Shown piece after piece: positions 24,437-34,363 of a DNA stretch of 64,000 nucleotides; the stretch's first letter is position 1; each line of letters opens with the position of its first letter. The DNA is from Alistipes senegalensis JC50 (GTDB taxonomy: Bacteria; Bacteroidota; Bacteroidia; Bacteroidales; Rikenellaceae). The DNA lies in assembly GCF_025145645.1 (NCBI RefSeq), contig NZ_CP102252.1, forward strand, positions 1,798,001-1,862,000, given 5' to 3'. The position numbers and the translations under genes are program-made. A model generated the notes under the pieces. That model was not told the origin of the DNA. It did not search any database and saw only the letters and a list, made by a program, of their open reading frames with translations.

Positions 24437-26323
24437 ATGAAATTGACGAAATTATATCGTGCAGCGGCGGGCTTGCTCGCTTTGGCGACAGTGAGCGCCT
24501 GTGAAAGCGCCCTGGACATGGCTCCCGACGGATATGTCTCCATTCCGCAGATTTTTCAGGACAATGAGCAGACGGGCGCCTGGCTGAACACCTGTTATGA
24601 ATACATTCCCGAAATGGGCATCAAGTTCCATTACTGGTCGCGCGGTCTGGTGGTTTGGAGCGATGAGGCATGGGACAGCGACGAAGGGGCCGGTCTGATG
24701 TCGGGCTTGCTTTATAAGGGGCAGGCTTCGGCCGACAACCACCCGATCGTGAATCTCAGCGCCAATTTCGGCAACGGCGACTACTGGAACCGTTATTGGG
24801 CCGCTATCCGCAAGTGCGCCGTCTTCCTGAGCTACATCGACGGCGCCAACGTTACCTCTCAGTCCGACAAGATGCGCTGGAAAGCCGAAGCCCATGTGCT
24901 TCGGGCCTATTATTACAGCGAATTGCTGCGCTGGTACGGCACCGGCCTGCCCATCGTCCGCGAGGCTTATGCGCTGGACACCGACTTCGGCAAGGTCGTC
25001 AAGCCGAGTTTCTACGAATCGGTGCAGTTCGTGATCGAGGACTGCAATGCGGCGCTGGCGATTTCCCAGCTGCCGTGGCGCATCACGACTGCTGCCGAGG
25101 CGGGCCGCATGACCAAGGCCGTGGCCGAAGCGATTCGCGCCCGCATGATTCTCTATGCGGCCAGTCCGCTCTACAACGACGGGCAGGACCATTGGGACGA
25201 GGCTTACCGCATAACCAAAGAGGCGGTGACCAATCTCAAAAAGAACGGCTACGCACTTTACGACAAGGTCAACTATCCGGAATTCAAGGAGGCGACCGCT
25301 TTTCTGCCCAACGACGGAGCGGCGCTCTACAACGAGTATTTCACCTCGACGATGGAATACACCGCCGATCCGGCCGATCGTGAGACCATTTACCAGAACA
25401 AGGCGGATCAGGGGGCGGTCTTCCAGATGGACGGCATCGGCATCAACGGCGACAAGTCGGGGACCAATCCCTCGCAGGAGCTGGTCGATTGTTACGAAAC
25501 AGTCGATGGCGAGCCGATTCTCGACCTGGCGAATCCTTACGAGGACGAGATGCACCTGACCCCCAACTACAATCCGGAGAACCGCACTTACGATCCGCAG
25601 AATCCGTATGAGAACCGTGATCCGCGCTTCTATGCCTCGATCTATTACAACGGTTCGAAACGCCACTGCTACTGGAAGGTCACCGAAGACCCGAAATGTA
25701 TCGAGAACTATCCGGCCGAACCCGGCACCCGCACGCGCATCATCGCCACCTACCCCGAGGAGCCTTTCACGGGCCTTATGGGGGCCGGCCAGGGGTCGCA
25801 GCGGACCCGGACGGGATATTACGAGCGCAAGTTCCTCCATCCTTACGCGGCGCCGACCTATCCGGGCAGTGCCGGGGCGAATTTCAAGATGTTCCGTTTG
25901 GGCGAAGCGATTCTCAACTTCGCCGAGGCGGCCGCCGAAGCCGGACATGAGGACGAGGCCATCGCGGCCGTGAACGAGATCCGCAGCCGTGTCGGTATGC
26001 CGGGACTCGATGCCGGCCTGAGCGGCGACGAACTGATGCTGCGTATCCGCAACGAACGTCGTGTCGAGCTGGCCATGGAGGGCTTCCGCTATTACGACGT
26101 GCGCCGCTGGTCGCTTCCCTCCGGGGACCTTTCGGAGACCGACCGTTACCTGACGGCGGCGCGCGTTACCCGGAACGGGGACGGCACGTATTCCTATGCC
26201 CGCCAACTGGTCGGGGAGCGGATGTGCTATCAGAACAAATTCCTGTGGCTGCCCATCCCGCTGAACGAAGCGAATCTCATGACGACGCTGACGGGCGTGA
26301 ATTGGCAGAATCCCGGATGGTAA
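24437..26323 (+). CDS. SusD/RagB-type glycan-binding lipoprotein 1
   Basis: This 628-residue surface lipoprotein caps its SusC partner and helps capture glycan. The lipobox VSAC puts the lipidated cysteine at position 22. The SusD pattern is clear: TPR-like helices (WKAEAHVLRAYYYSELLRWYG, GRMTKAVAEAIRARMILYAASPLYN) and the C-terminal blocks NFAEAAAEAGHEDEAI, IRNERRVELAMEGFRYYDVRRW and NWQNPGW. A 182-base stretch (25472-25653) is about 90% identical to the matching part of the second susD gene, well above the surrounding similarity. Confidence 0.95.
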   Translation: MKLTKLYRAAAGLLALATVSACESALDMAPDGYVSIPQIFQDNEQTGAWLNTCYEYIPEMGIKFHYWSRGLVVWSDEAWDSDEGAGLMSGLLYKGQASADNHPIVNLSANFGNGDYWNRYWAAIRKCAVFLSYIDGANVTSQSDKMRWKAEAHVLRAYYYSELLRWYGTGLPIVREAYALDTDFGKVVKPSFYESVQFVIEDCNAALAISQLPWRITTAAEAGRMTKAVAEAIRARMILYAASPLYNDGQDHWDEAYRITKEAVTNLKKNGYALYDKVNYPEFKEATAFLPNDGAALYNEYFTSTMEYTADPADRETIYQNKADQGAVFQMDGIGINGDKSGTNPSQELVDCYETVDGEPILDLANPYEDEMHLTPNYNPENRTYDPQNPYENRDPRFYASIYYNGSKRHCYWKVTEDPKCIENYPAEPGTRTRIIATYPEEPFTGLMGAGQGSQRTRTGYYERKFLHPYAAPTYPGSAGANFKMFRLGEAILNFAEAAAEAGHEDEAIAAVNEIRSRVGMPGLDAGLSGDELMLRIRNERRVELAMEGFRYYDVRRWSLPSGDLSETDRYLTAARVTRNGDGTYSYARQLVGERMCYQNKFLWLPIPLNEANLMTTLTGVNWQNPGW

Positions 26324-26355
26324 CGGGCAGTAATCTCTAAAACGAATTAACGATC

Positions 26356-29300
26356 ATGAGACAGATAATCAAGTTTATCGCAATATTCAGCGTTTGCCTG
26401 TTCGCAGCCGGCCGGCTGCTTGCCGCAGAGCAGGGAACCATCGTCAAGGGACAGGTAACCGACAAGGACGGCACTCCGCTGGCAGGCGTGACGGTCCGTG
26501 CGGACGAATGTCCGGGTGCGGCGTTGACCGATGCCGACGGCTTCTATTCGATCACCGTGCCGGACGGTGCGAAGCAGCTGCTTTTCTACCTGCCGGGCTA
26601 TCGCTCCGAGCGCATGGCCGTGGCCGACGCACGTGACCGCGTCGCCTTGGGGCTCGCCGAGACCTTCGATCTCGAAGAGACCGTTTACATGGGCCATACG
26701 GCCCAGCGCAAGGGCGACATCTCCGGATCGGTGGCTTCGGTCAGCGGGCAGGAGCTCGCCAAGTCGCCCACGAGCAACCTTTCGATGGCCCTGGCGGGGC
26801 GGTTGCAGGGGCTGCTTATGCAGGAGACCTACTCCGAGCCGTCGCGGGCCAATACGGGGATGTACGTGCGCGGGATCTCTTCGATCCGCGCCAACCAGCC
26901 CATCGTCGTGATCGACGGCATGGTCATCAGCTACAACGTGCTCCAGACTTTCGATTATATCAGCGCCGAAGAGATCGAGTCGGTGACCGTGCTCAAAGAT
27001 GCGGCGTCGCTGGCGCTGTACGGCATTCAGGGCGCCGACGGCGTGCTGGTCATCACGACCAGGCGCGGCCGTCAGGGCGATTTGAAGATCGGAGTGCGGC
27101 TGGATCAGACCTTCCAGCAGATGACGACGAAACCCGCATTCATCAACTCGGCCGAATATGCGTCGCTGCGCAACGAGGCGGCTTTCAACGACGGTTTGGG
27201 AGAGAATTACTATTATTCCGATGAACAGATCACGGCATTCCGCACGGGGTCGGACCGCAGCCTCTATCCTGACAATGACTGGCGGGATATGTTCCTGAAG
27301 AACGTCAGCAGCATGCAGCGGCTCGGCGTGGACATCTCGGGCGGCAGCGACAAGGTGCTCTATTACACCAATGTCAACCTGATGCACCAGGGCGGTTTCT
27401 ACAACACCGATCAGGACGAATACAAGTCCAACAGCAACTTCATCTGGGCCAATGTGCGTTCGAATGTGGACCTTAAAGTCAACAAGTTTCTGAGCGCTTC
27501 GCTGCGTCTGGCGGGCAATATCAAGCGCGAGCGTACGCCCGGCGGAGGTTTCCTGGCCGACATCTATCCGCTGCTCTACTCCGTTCCGTCGTCGGTCTAC
27601 GGTCCGACCGTGCCTGCGGTCGATCCGGTGACCGGAGAACCCGTGGAGGGCGGCGGCGGGGTCGTTGTGACGGACAAGATACAGACGACGCCCTACGGAC
27701 AGATCAACCGTTCGGGATTCGTGCGCCATACGGTCACCAACATATACGCGCAATTTGCCCTGAACGCCGATCTGAGCTTCATTACGCCGGGGTTGAAGGC
27801 GGGAGGCTCGTTCGGTTACCGGACCAATTCGGTCAACAGCCTCTCCACGTATCAGTCCTACGAAAAATGGATTCGTTCCGAGGACGGCACCTTCTCGAAA
27901 TACGGCAACGACATCAACGGCAATCTCACTTATGGTAAGAGCTCGTCGATGTATTATCAGCTCGACTACCGCGGCATGCTGGGTTACGACCGGCAGTTCG
28001 GCCGCCACAAGGCGGGAGCCATGGCCTATCTCTTCTATCAGGATCTCTCGACGGAGGATAAGGCTATGCCGGGGCTGCTCCCTTACCGGAAACTGGTCAG
28101 CGGGTTCGAGGCGAACTATAATTTCGACGACCGCTATCTGCTCAAATTCGACGTGGGCTACTCCGGATCGGAGCAGTATGCCCGTGCCCGCCGTTTCGTC
28201 GCTACGCCGGCCTTCTCGGCTGCATGGGTCGCCTCCAACGAGGCGTTCCTGAAGGACGTTTCGTGGCTGAGCCACCTCAAATTCCGCGTCGCCTGGGGGC
28301 AGACTGCCACCGAGCGTTCCGGACTGGGCCGTTATGCCTATCTGGATAACGTGACGCTGGTCGGCGGCGGCACTATCCCCGCCTTCTCCAACACGGTGAC
28401 CGAGACCCAGGTGGGCAGCCCCGACATCGAACCCGAGATCTCCGAAAAATTCAATTTCGGGGTCGATCTTTCGCTCTTCGACAACCTTTCGCTGTCGTTC
28501 GAACTTTTCCGCGACCGGATGGATAACATGGTCATTCCGGGCGCAGCGACGACCCCTTCGTATCAGGGCGTGCCGCTGGGCTACCTGCCGGCGACCAATT
28601 CGGGTGAGTTCGAGAGCAAGGGATACGAAGTGAGCCTGCGTTATTCGAAAGCATTCAGAAACGGTTTGAAAATCAATGTCGGCGGTTGGCTGACCTACAC
28701 CGAGAACAAGGTCATCCGCAGCGGCGAGACCGAGAAAAATGCCGACTATGCCTATCGCAAATGGCAGGAGGGATTCCCCTACGGGCAGGAGTTCGGCTAT
28801 CTGCTCGACCGCAGCAACGGATCGCCGTTCTACAATACGCCGGAAGAGCTCGCTCAGAGCGGCCTTACCTATGAGTTCGGAACGCCCCGTGTCGGCGACC
28901 TGAAATACGTTGACCTGAATAAGGACGGAATCATCAACGAGCGCGACAAGGCGCCGATCGGTACGGGTGCCATCCCGCGTGTCTACTATGCCTTCTTCGC
29001 CGAGGCGAAGTACAAGTCGTTCGACCTGAGCCTGCTGTTCCAGGGCGTCGGCAAGTACTCCACGACCTTCAGCGGCGCGGGTATCTACGAATACGATTAC
29101 GACGGCGTGTTCGGTTCGCTGCACCGCAATGCCTGGACCGAGGAGCGCGCCCGCAGCGGTGCGCGCATCGACTACCCGGCATTATCGACGAAGAAGAATA
29201 CCAACCACGAGACCAGCGAGTTCTTCCTCTACGACCGCTCCTACCTGCGTTTGAAGAATATCGAGCTGGGCTATACGCTGCCCCGCAAATGGGCCGCTGC

Positions 29301-29451
29301 CATTTCGGCCGAGAACCTGCGGGTAAGTTTCAGCGTGCAGAACCCGTTCACGTGGGACAATATGAAATCGTCCGACTTCGGCCCCGAGGGTAGTTTCCTC
29401 TCCGTTCCGGTCTATCGGTTTTACAGCGTCAAACTTTCTCTGAACTTCTAA
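26356..29451 (+). CDS. SusC-type TonB-dependent outer-membrane transporter 2
   Basis: This 1031-residue protein has a signal peptide (FIAIFSVCLFAAGRLLAAE), a carboxypeptidase-D-like domain (VKGQVTDKDGTPLAGVTVRA), a plug (SNLSMALAGRLQGLLMQE, IESVTVLKDAASLALYGIQG) and a barrel ending YSVKLSLNF. The usual SusC motif is altered to EETVYMGHTAQRKGDISGSV. It diverges strongly from transporter 1 in the barrel, suggesting a different ligand or another fragment of the same glycan. It lies 32 bases after susD 1 and 13 bases before susD 2. Confidence 0.94.
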   Translation: MRQIIKFIAIFSVCLFAAGRLLAAEQGTIVKGQVTDKDGTPLAGVTVRADECPGAALTDADGFYSITVPDGAKQLLFYLPGYRSERMAVADARDRVALGLAETFDLEETVYMGHTAQRKGDISGSVASVSGQELAKSPTSNLSMALAGRLQGLLMQETYSEPSRANTGMYVRGISSIRANQPIVVIDGMVISYNVLQTFDYISAEEIESVTVLKDAASLALYGIQGADGVLVITTRRGRQGDLKIGVRLDQTFQQMTTKPAFINSAEYASLRNEAAFNDGLGENYYYSDEQITAFRTGSDRSLYPDNDWRDMFLKNVSSMQRLGVDISGGSDKVLYYTNVNLMHQGGFYNTDQDEYKSNSNFIWANVRSNVDLKVNKFLSASLRLAGNIKRERTPGGGFLADIYPLLYSVPSSVYGPTVPAVDPVTGEPVEGGGGVVVTDKIQTTPYGQINRSGFVRHTVTNIYAQFALNADLSFITPGLKAGGSFGYRTNSVNSLSTYQSYEKWIRSEDGTFSKYGNDINGNLTYGKSSSMYYQLDYRGMLGYDRQFGRHKAGAMAYLFYQDLSTEDKAMPGLLPYRKLVSGFEANYNFDDRYLLKFDVGYSGSEQYARARRFVATPAFSAAWVASNEAFLKDVSWLSHLKFRVAWGQTATERSGLGRYAYLDNVTLVGGGTIPAFSNTVTETQVGSPDIEPEISEKFNFGVDLSLFDNLSLSFELFRDRMDNMVIPGAATTPSYQGVPLGYLPATNSGEFESKGYEVSLRYSKAFRNGLKINVGGWLTYTENKVIRSGETEKNADYAYRKWQEGFPYGQEFGYLLDRSNGSPFYNTPEELAQSGLTYEFGTPRVGDLKYVDLNKDGIINERDKAPIGTGAIPRVYYAFFAEAKYKSFDLSLLFQGVGKYSTTFSGAGIYEYDYDGVFGSLHRNAWTEERARSGARIDYPALSTKKNTNHETSEFFLYDRSYLRLKNIELGYTLPRKWAAAISAENLRVSFSVQNPFTWDNMKSSDFGPEGSFLSVPVYRFYSVKLSLNF

Positions 29452-29464
29452 ACCTACCGAACAG

Positions 29465-31723
29465 ATGAAAAAGATACTGCATTATATTTTGCTCGCCGTG
29501 GTTTGCCTGGCTTCGTCCTGCAACGATGTCATGGACCTTCCCTACGACGGACGCACCTCCCTCGATGCGCTTTTTACCGAGCGCCGGGGTGTGAGGGCCT
29601 ACCTCAATTCGTGCTACGGATATTGTCCGGCGCCCTACATGGACCGTGCGTCGCTGACCGACGAGGCGCAGGATGCCGACGATATACTGGCGGGCTCGCG
29701 CTACGCCGCGTGGTACACCGATGCCGTGAGCGCTTCGAACTATGCCTCCTATTCGACCGACGGAAGTCCGTGGGCGGGACTTTATGAGGGCATCCGTCAT
29801 TGCAACGTTTTTCTCGAACGCGTCAAGGGGGTCGATCCCGCCCTGATTCAGTCCAATGCCGACGAGGTGGGCGGCTGGACGGCCCAGGCCCATGTGCTGC
29901 GTGCGCTTTACTACTTGCAGCTCATCAAACGCTATGGCGACGTGCCGCTGCTGAAAAGCACTTACGAACAGAATCACGATTATACGAAAGATGTTCGCGC
30001 TCCCTTTTCCGAGGTGGTCGAGTTCATCGTCGAGGATTGCGACGCGGCGCTCGCTTACAGCGAGGCGGCTTTCGGCTGGGGCATTCCCGAAGCGTCGTTC
30101 GGGATCATGACCCGCGCCGTTCCCTATGCCATCAAGTCGCAGGCCGTGACCTACGCCGCCAGCCCGTTGTGGTCCGACGGGACGTATGACTGGGAGGATG
30201 CCCTCGAAGTCAGCCGCGAGGCGCTCGCCGTGCTGCTGACCCACGATTACAAACTCTTCGACAATGTTCCCTCGCCCGGCATCGCGCAGAATCCCTATGC
30301 CCTTTACTTCATCACCAGCTCCGACGACCGCCGTTCGACCGACAAGGAGACCATCCTCCAGGTCGGCGCCCAGATGGAGGTGTGGCGCCAGGCCGGTCTG
30401 CCCTCCACGCCCGGCCAGCTCAAAGCGGGTCCGTGCCCTTCGCAGGAGCTGGTCGATTGTTACGAAACAGTCGATGGCGAGCCGGTTCTCGATCTGGCGA
30501 ATCCTTACGAAGACGACGCGCACCGGCAGCCCAATTACAATCGGGCGAACACGACCTACGATCCGCAGAATCCGTATGAGAACCGCGATCCGCGTTTCTA
30601 TGCCTCGATCTATTACAACGGGGCGCAGCGCGTGCTGGGCAATACCGGCGACACCCGGGAGTTCCTGATGGAGTTCACCGATCCTCCTCACAACGATGTG
30701 ACGCTCGCCTATATGCCCGAATGGGAGGGGTACAAGGATATTTGGACGGTTCTTACTTCGGGCCCCGATCCCTATGCCTATTTCAAACCGGTGAACTTCG
30801 GCATCGAATGGGACCGCCTGAAGAAAATGACTTTCTCGTTCTATTACCAGACCGATGCCACGACAGACCGTTTCCGCAATATGGGATTCTTCTTCGTGGT
30901 GGACGGTGCGATCGACCCGGCCAAACGGCTTGAGCTCGGAGACCTCGCGCCTACGAACGGACAGGTCGTTGAGTTCTCGTTCGACATGACCGAGCACATG
31001 AAGAACAATTTCGCCGATTCGTGGGGGCCCGACTCGTACATCCGCTTCGATTTCCTGGAACAGGAGGCTGCCGCATACATGGTGATGGCTTCGGTGAAGA
31101 TCACGATCGAGTACGAAGAGTCGGAAGTCGAGGTCGATCCCAATGTCTATACCTATGTCGGCGCCGCCGACGGGATTTCGGCGAACAACCGCCGCAGTAC
31201 CCGCACGGGCTACTACATGCGCAAGTTCAACAACTGGCAGTCGAACGTGAGCAACAATGCCGACGGCGCCATCCGGCTGTTCCGTCTGGCCGAAATCTAC
31301 CTCAATTTCGCCGAAGCGGCTTATCAGGTCAAAGGTCCCGACGGAACGGTCGATGTGGCCGGGACCCAGGCTTCGGCCCGCGATGCCGTGAATTTCATCC
31401 GTGCCCGTGCCGGAATGCCTCCGCTGCCCGCCGGCATGTCGAAGGACGAGTTCGAACTCCGGTACCGCAACGAACGCCGCGTGGAGCTGGCTTTCGAGGA
31501 ACACCGCTTCTTCGACGTGCGGCGTTGGAAGGTTCTGGACGAGACGGACAAGTGCGTGTCCGGCATGAGGATCACGAAGAAGGATGGCGGTTATGAATAC
31601 GAACGCATCGGCTTCCCCCGCTCGAATTGGAGGGATAAATACTACGTCTATCCGCTCGATCCGGATGAGGTGAACAAGATGCAGGATTTCACCGGGGCCG
31701 ACTGGCAGAACCCGGGCTGGTAA
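29465..31723 (+). CDS. SusD/RagB-type lipoprotein 2 with extra internal domain
   Basis: This 752-residue lipoprotein (lipobox ASSC, cysteine 19) is well above the usual 500-650 residues of SusD proteins. The SusD core is intact (WTAQAHVLRALYYLQLIKRYGD, ENRDPRFYASIYYNGA, YRNERRVELAFEEHRFFDVRRW, DWQNPGW). About residues 390-570 hold an insertion, net about 135 residues longer than in the first SusD. It is rich in alternating hydrophobic and aromatic residues (MTFSFYYQTD, MGFFFVVDG, YIRFDFLEQE, SVKITIEYEE) and looks like a beta-sandwich, perhaps a carbohydrate-binding module. Confidence 0.92.
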   Translation: MKKILHYILLAVVCLASSCNDVMDLPYDGRTSLDALFTERRGVRAYLNSCYGYCPAPYMDRASLTDEAQDADDILAGSRYAAWYTDAVSASNYASYSTDGSPWAGLYEGIRHCNVFLERVKGVDPALIQSNADEVGGWTAQAHVLRALYYLQLIKRYGDVPLLKSTYEQNHDYTKDVRAPFSEVVEFIVEDCDAALAYSEAAFGWGIPEASFGIMTRAVPYAIKSQAVTYAASPLWSDGTYDWEDALEVSREALAVLLTHDYKLFDNVPSPGIAQNPYALYFITSSDDRRSTDKETILQVGAQMEVWRQAGLPSTPGQLKAGPCPSQELVDCYETVDGEPVLDLANPYEDDAHRQPNYNRANTTYDPQNPYENRDPRFYASIYYNGAQRVLGNTGDTREFLMEFTDPPHNDVTLAYMPEWEGYKDIWTVLTSGPDPYAYFKPVNFGIEWDRLKKMTFSFYYQTDATTDRFRNMGFFFVVDGAIDPAKRLELGDLAPTNGQVVEFSFDMTEHMKNNFADSWGPDSYIRFDFLEQEAAAYMVMASVKITIEYEESEVEVDPNVYTYVGAADGISANNRRSTRTGYYMRKFNNWQSNVSNNADGAIRLFRLAEIYLNFAEAAYQVKGPDGTVDVAGTQASARDAVNFIRARAGMPPLPAGMSKDEFELRYRNERRVELAFEEHRFFDVRRWKVLDETDKCVSGMRITKKDGGYEYERIGFPRSNWRDKYYVYPLDPDEVNKMQDFTGADWQNPGW

Positions 31724-31733
31724 CGGCTGACTC

Positions 31734-31764
31734 CCGGCACGGCGGACATCCGCCGCCGTGCCGG
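31734..31764 (+). promoter_or_regulatory. GC-rich intergenic hairpin after susD 2
   Basis: CCGGCACGGCGG (31734-31745) pairs perfectly with CCGCCGTGCCGG (31753-31764) around a seven-base loop. No T tract follows, so it is more likely an RNA-stability or partial attenuation hairpin, keeping susCD mRNA above the enzyme genes, than a full terminator. Confidence 0.5.
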
Positions 31765-31791
31765 ATTTCCCGATAAACGACAAAACGCTGA

Positions 31792-34275
31792 ATGAAACGA
31801 TTATCTTTTACCGCGACTCTCTTATTGACCGCTTTTTCCGCATTCGCCGCCCGGACGGAATTCAAACTGGAAAAGGGCTGGCGATTTACCCGCGAAGATC
31901 ATGCGGAGGCCGTTCGTCCGGATTTCGACGATTCGGCCTGGCAGCGCGTGACGGTTCCGCACGACTGGGCGATTTACGGGCCTTTCGACATCGGCAACGA
32001 CCCTCAGTTCGTGGCCATCGAGCAGGACGGCGAGACCGTTCCGTCGCTCAAAGCCGGACGTACCGGGGGACTGCCCGTCGTCGGGCCCGGTTGGTACAGG
32101 ATTCGTTTCGACGTGCCGGATTTTGCCGCCGGGAAACGGGCCGATATTCTTTTCGACGGAGCCATGAGCAATGCCCGGGTCTATCTCAACGGAGAGGAGA
32201 TCGGTTACTGGCCCTATGGCTACGGCAGTTTCCAGCTGGATGCGACCCGGCTGCTGAAGCCGGAGGGCAACGTGCTGGCCGTGCGGTTGGAGAACTATCC
32301 CGAATCCTCCCGGTGGTATCCGGGGGCCGGATTGTACCGGAACGTGCATGTGATCGTTTCGGATGAAATTCGTATCCCGCTGTGGGGCATTCGTCTCACG
32401 ACGCCCGAGATCCGTTCGGGCCATGCGAAGGTGCGGTTGCAGGCGGATGTCGAATCGCCGGCGGGGGTTGATTCACGGCTGGTGTTGAAAACGCTTCTTC
32501 GGGATGCCGGAGGACGGGTCGTTGCGAAGGCTGAAACGACGCTTGCTGAATACGACGCCGGGACCTTCTGTCAGGATTTGGTGATTGATTCCCCGCGGCT
32601 TTGGTCGCCCGATACGCCCGACCTGTATGAAGCGGAGCTCCGGCTATATGCCGACGGGGAGCTTCGGGATACCCGTTCGGTGCCGTTCGGTGTCCGGGAG
32701 CTGAAAATCGTTCCCGACCGGGGGATGTTCCTCAACGGCGAACCGATCAAGTTCAGGGGTGTTTGCCTGCATCACGATCTCGGGCCGCTGGGCGCGGCGG
32801 TCAACGTCAGTGCGCTGCGCCGGCAGTTGTCGATCCTCAAGGAGATGGGGGCCAATGCCGTCCGCACGGCGCATAATATCCCCGCTCCGGAGTTGGTCGA
32901 ACTGTGCGACCGGATGGGGCTGATGGTGATGGTGGAGACCTTCGACGAGTGGCGCACCCCCAAGATGAAGAACGGTTATCACCTCTATTTCGACGAATGG
33001 GCCGAGCGCGATCTGGTCAATACGGTCCGGCGTTTCCGCAATCATCCGTCGGTGGTGATGTGGTGCATCGGCAACGAGGTTCCCGACCAAAGCAGTTACG
33101 AAGGGGCGAAGATCGCCCGGTGGTTGCAGGATATCTGTCATCGGGAGGACCCGACGCGCCTCGTTACCATGGGGATCGACCGGGTGCAGGATGCTATCGA
33201 CACCCATTTCGCGGCCGTCATGGACGTGGTGGGCTTCAACTACCGCACCCATCTCTATACGAAGGCGTATCACGAGCTGCCCCAGCAGATTATGATGGGG
33301 TCCGAGACCGCTTCCACGTTCAGTTCGCGGGGGACCTATCATTTCCCGGTGGAACGCACCGTGAACAAGGTCCGTCCGGATAACCAGTCGTCGGGCTACG
33401 ACCTGGACTGCGGCAGTTGGTCCAATTTGCCCGAAGACGATTTCGTGCTGCACGACGATTACGACTGGTGTATCGGCGAGTTCGTATGGACCGGATTCGA
33501 TTATCTGGGGGAGCCCACGCCTTACCATGAGATCTGGCCCAACCACAGTTCGCTGTTCGGGATCGTGGATCTGGCCGGGCTGCCCAAAGACCGCTATTAC
33601 CTCTATCGGAGCCATTGGCGGCCCGAGGAGGAGACCTTGCATGTCCTGCCGCATTGGACCTGGCCCGGTCGTGAAGGCGAGGTGACCCCTGTGTTCGTCT
33701 ATACGAACTACCCCTCTGCCGAGCTGTTCGTGAACGGCAGGAGCCAGGGCCGCATTGCCAAAGATACGACGATGACACAGGCCGCGACCGACAGCGAAGA
33801 GGCCGCCCGGGGACTTTGGCGCCAGCGCCGTTACCGTCTGATGTGGATGGATGTGAAATATGAACCCGGGACGTTGAGGGTGGTGGCTTACGACCGGAAC
33901 GGCCGGCCGGCTGCCGAGACCGAGGTGCATACGGCGGGCGAACCCTGCCGGCTGGAGCTTTCGGCCGACAGGCAGACCCTTTGTGCCGACGGCAAGGACC
34001 TTTCGTTTGTCACGGTGCGGGTCGTGGACAGAGCGGGCAACCTCTGCCCGGACGCCGCTCCGGAGGTCTCGTTCCGCGTCACCGGGGCCGGAGGGTTCCG
34101 GGCGGCCGCGAACGGGGACCCGACCTGTCTGGAACCGTTCCACCATCCGCGGATGAAGGCTTTCAAGGGACAGCTCGTGGCGATTGTCCGATCGGGGGAG
34201 AGACCCGGGAAGATCGGATTCGAGGCTTCGGCGGAGGGACTGCGCAAGGCGCGGTTGGAAATTTCCGTGAAATAA
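31792..34275 (+). CDS. GH2 family glycosidase (beta-galactosidase/beta-glucuronidase type)
   Basis: This secreted 827-residue enzyme has a signal peptide (LSFTATLLLTAFSAFA). A GH2 sugar-binding jelly roll (YLNGEEIGYWPYGYGSFQ) and an Ig-like domain come first. The TIM barrel carries GNE with E429 as acid/base and GSETAS with E505 as the likely nucleophile. The C-terminal region resembles DUF4982 and further Ig-like modules (VFVYTNYPSAELFVNG). Family sequence alone does not separate galactosidase from glucuronidase or other GH2 activities. The gene starts 68 bases after susD 2, beyond a strong hairpin. Confidence 0.88.
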   Translation: MKRLSFTATLLLTAFSAFAARTEFKLEKGWRFTREDHAEAVRPDFDDSAWQRVTVPHDWAIYGPFDIGNDPQFVAIEQDGETVPSLKAGRTGGLPVVGPGWYRIRFDVPDFAAGKRADILFDGAMSNARVYLNGEEIGYWPYGYGSFQLDATRLLKPEGNVLAVRLENYPESSRWYPGAGLYRNVHVIVSDEIRIPLWGIRLTTPEIRSGHAKVRLQADVESPAGVDSRLVLKTLLRDAGGRVVAKAETTLAEYDAGTFCQDLVIDSPRLWSPDTPDLYEAELRLYADGELRDTRSVPFGVRELKIVPDRGMFLNGEPIKFRGVCLHHDLGPLGAAVNVSALRRQLSILKEMGANAVRTAHNIPAPELVELCDRMGLMVMVETFDEWRTPKMKNGYHLYFDEWAERDLVNTVRRFRNHPSVVMWCIGNEVPDQSSYEGAKIARWLQDICHREDPTRLVTMGIDRVQDAIDTHFAAVMDVVGFNYRTHLYTKAYHELPQQIMMGSETASTFSSRGTYHFPVERTVNKVRPDNQSSGYDLDCGSWSNLPEDDFVLHDDYDWCIGEFVWTGFDYLGEPTPYHEIWPNHSSLFGIVDLAGLPKDRYYLYRSHWRPEEETLHVLPHWTWPGREGEVTPVFVYTNYPSAELFVNGRSQGRIAKDTTMTQAATDSEEAARGLWRQRRYRLMWMDVKYEPGTLRVVAYDRNGRPAAETEVHTAGEPCRLELSADRQTLCADGKDLSFVTVRVVDRAGNLCPDAAPEVSFRVTGAGGFRAAANGDPTCLEPFHHPRMKAFKGQLVAIVRSGERPGKIGFEASAEGLRKARLEISVK

Positions 34276-34312
34276 TCCTTCGGGCGGTGGTGCGCATTCC
34301 GGATAATGTCGT

Positions 34313-34320
34313 TAATTTTG
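34313..34320 (+). promoter_or_regulatory. Possible internal promoter before the GH106 gene
   Basis: TAATTTTG is a perfect -7 match, 43 bases before the GH106 ATG, in the longest gap (88 bases) of the PUL operon. The -33 region is weak. Confidence 0.35.
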
Positions 34321-34363
34321 ATAGCCCTTCGGGGGCGATCTGACCTGCAAATGTAATATTGTT

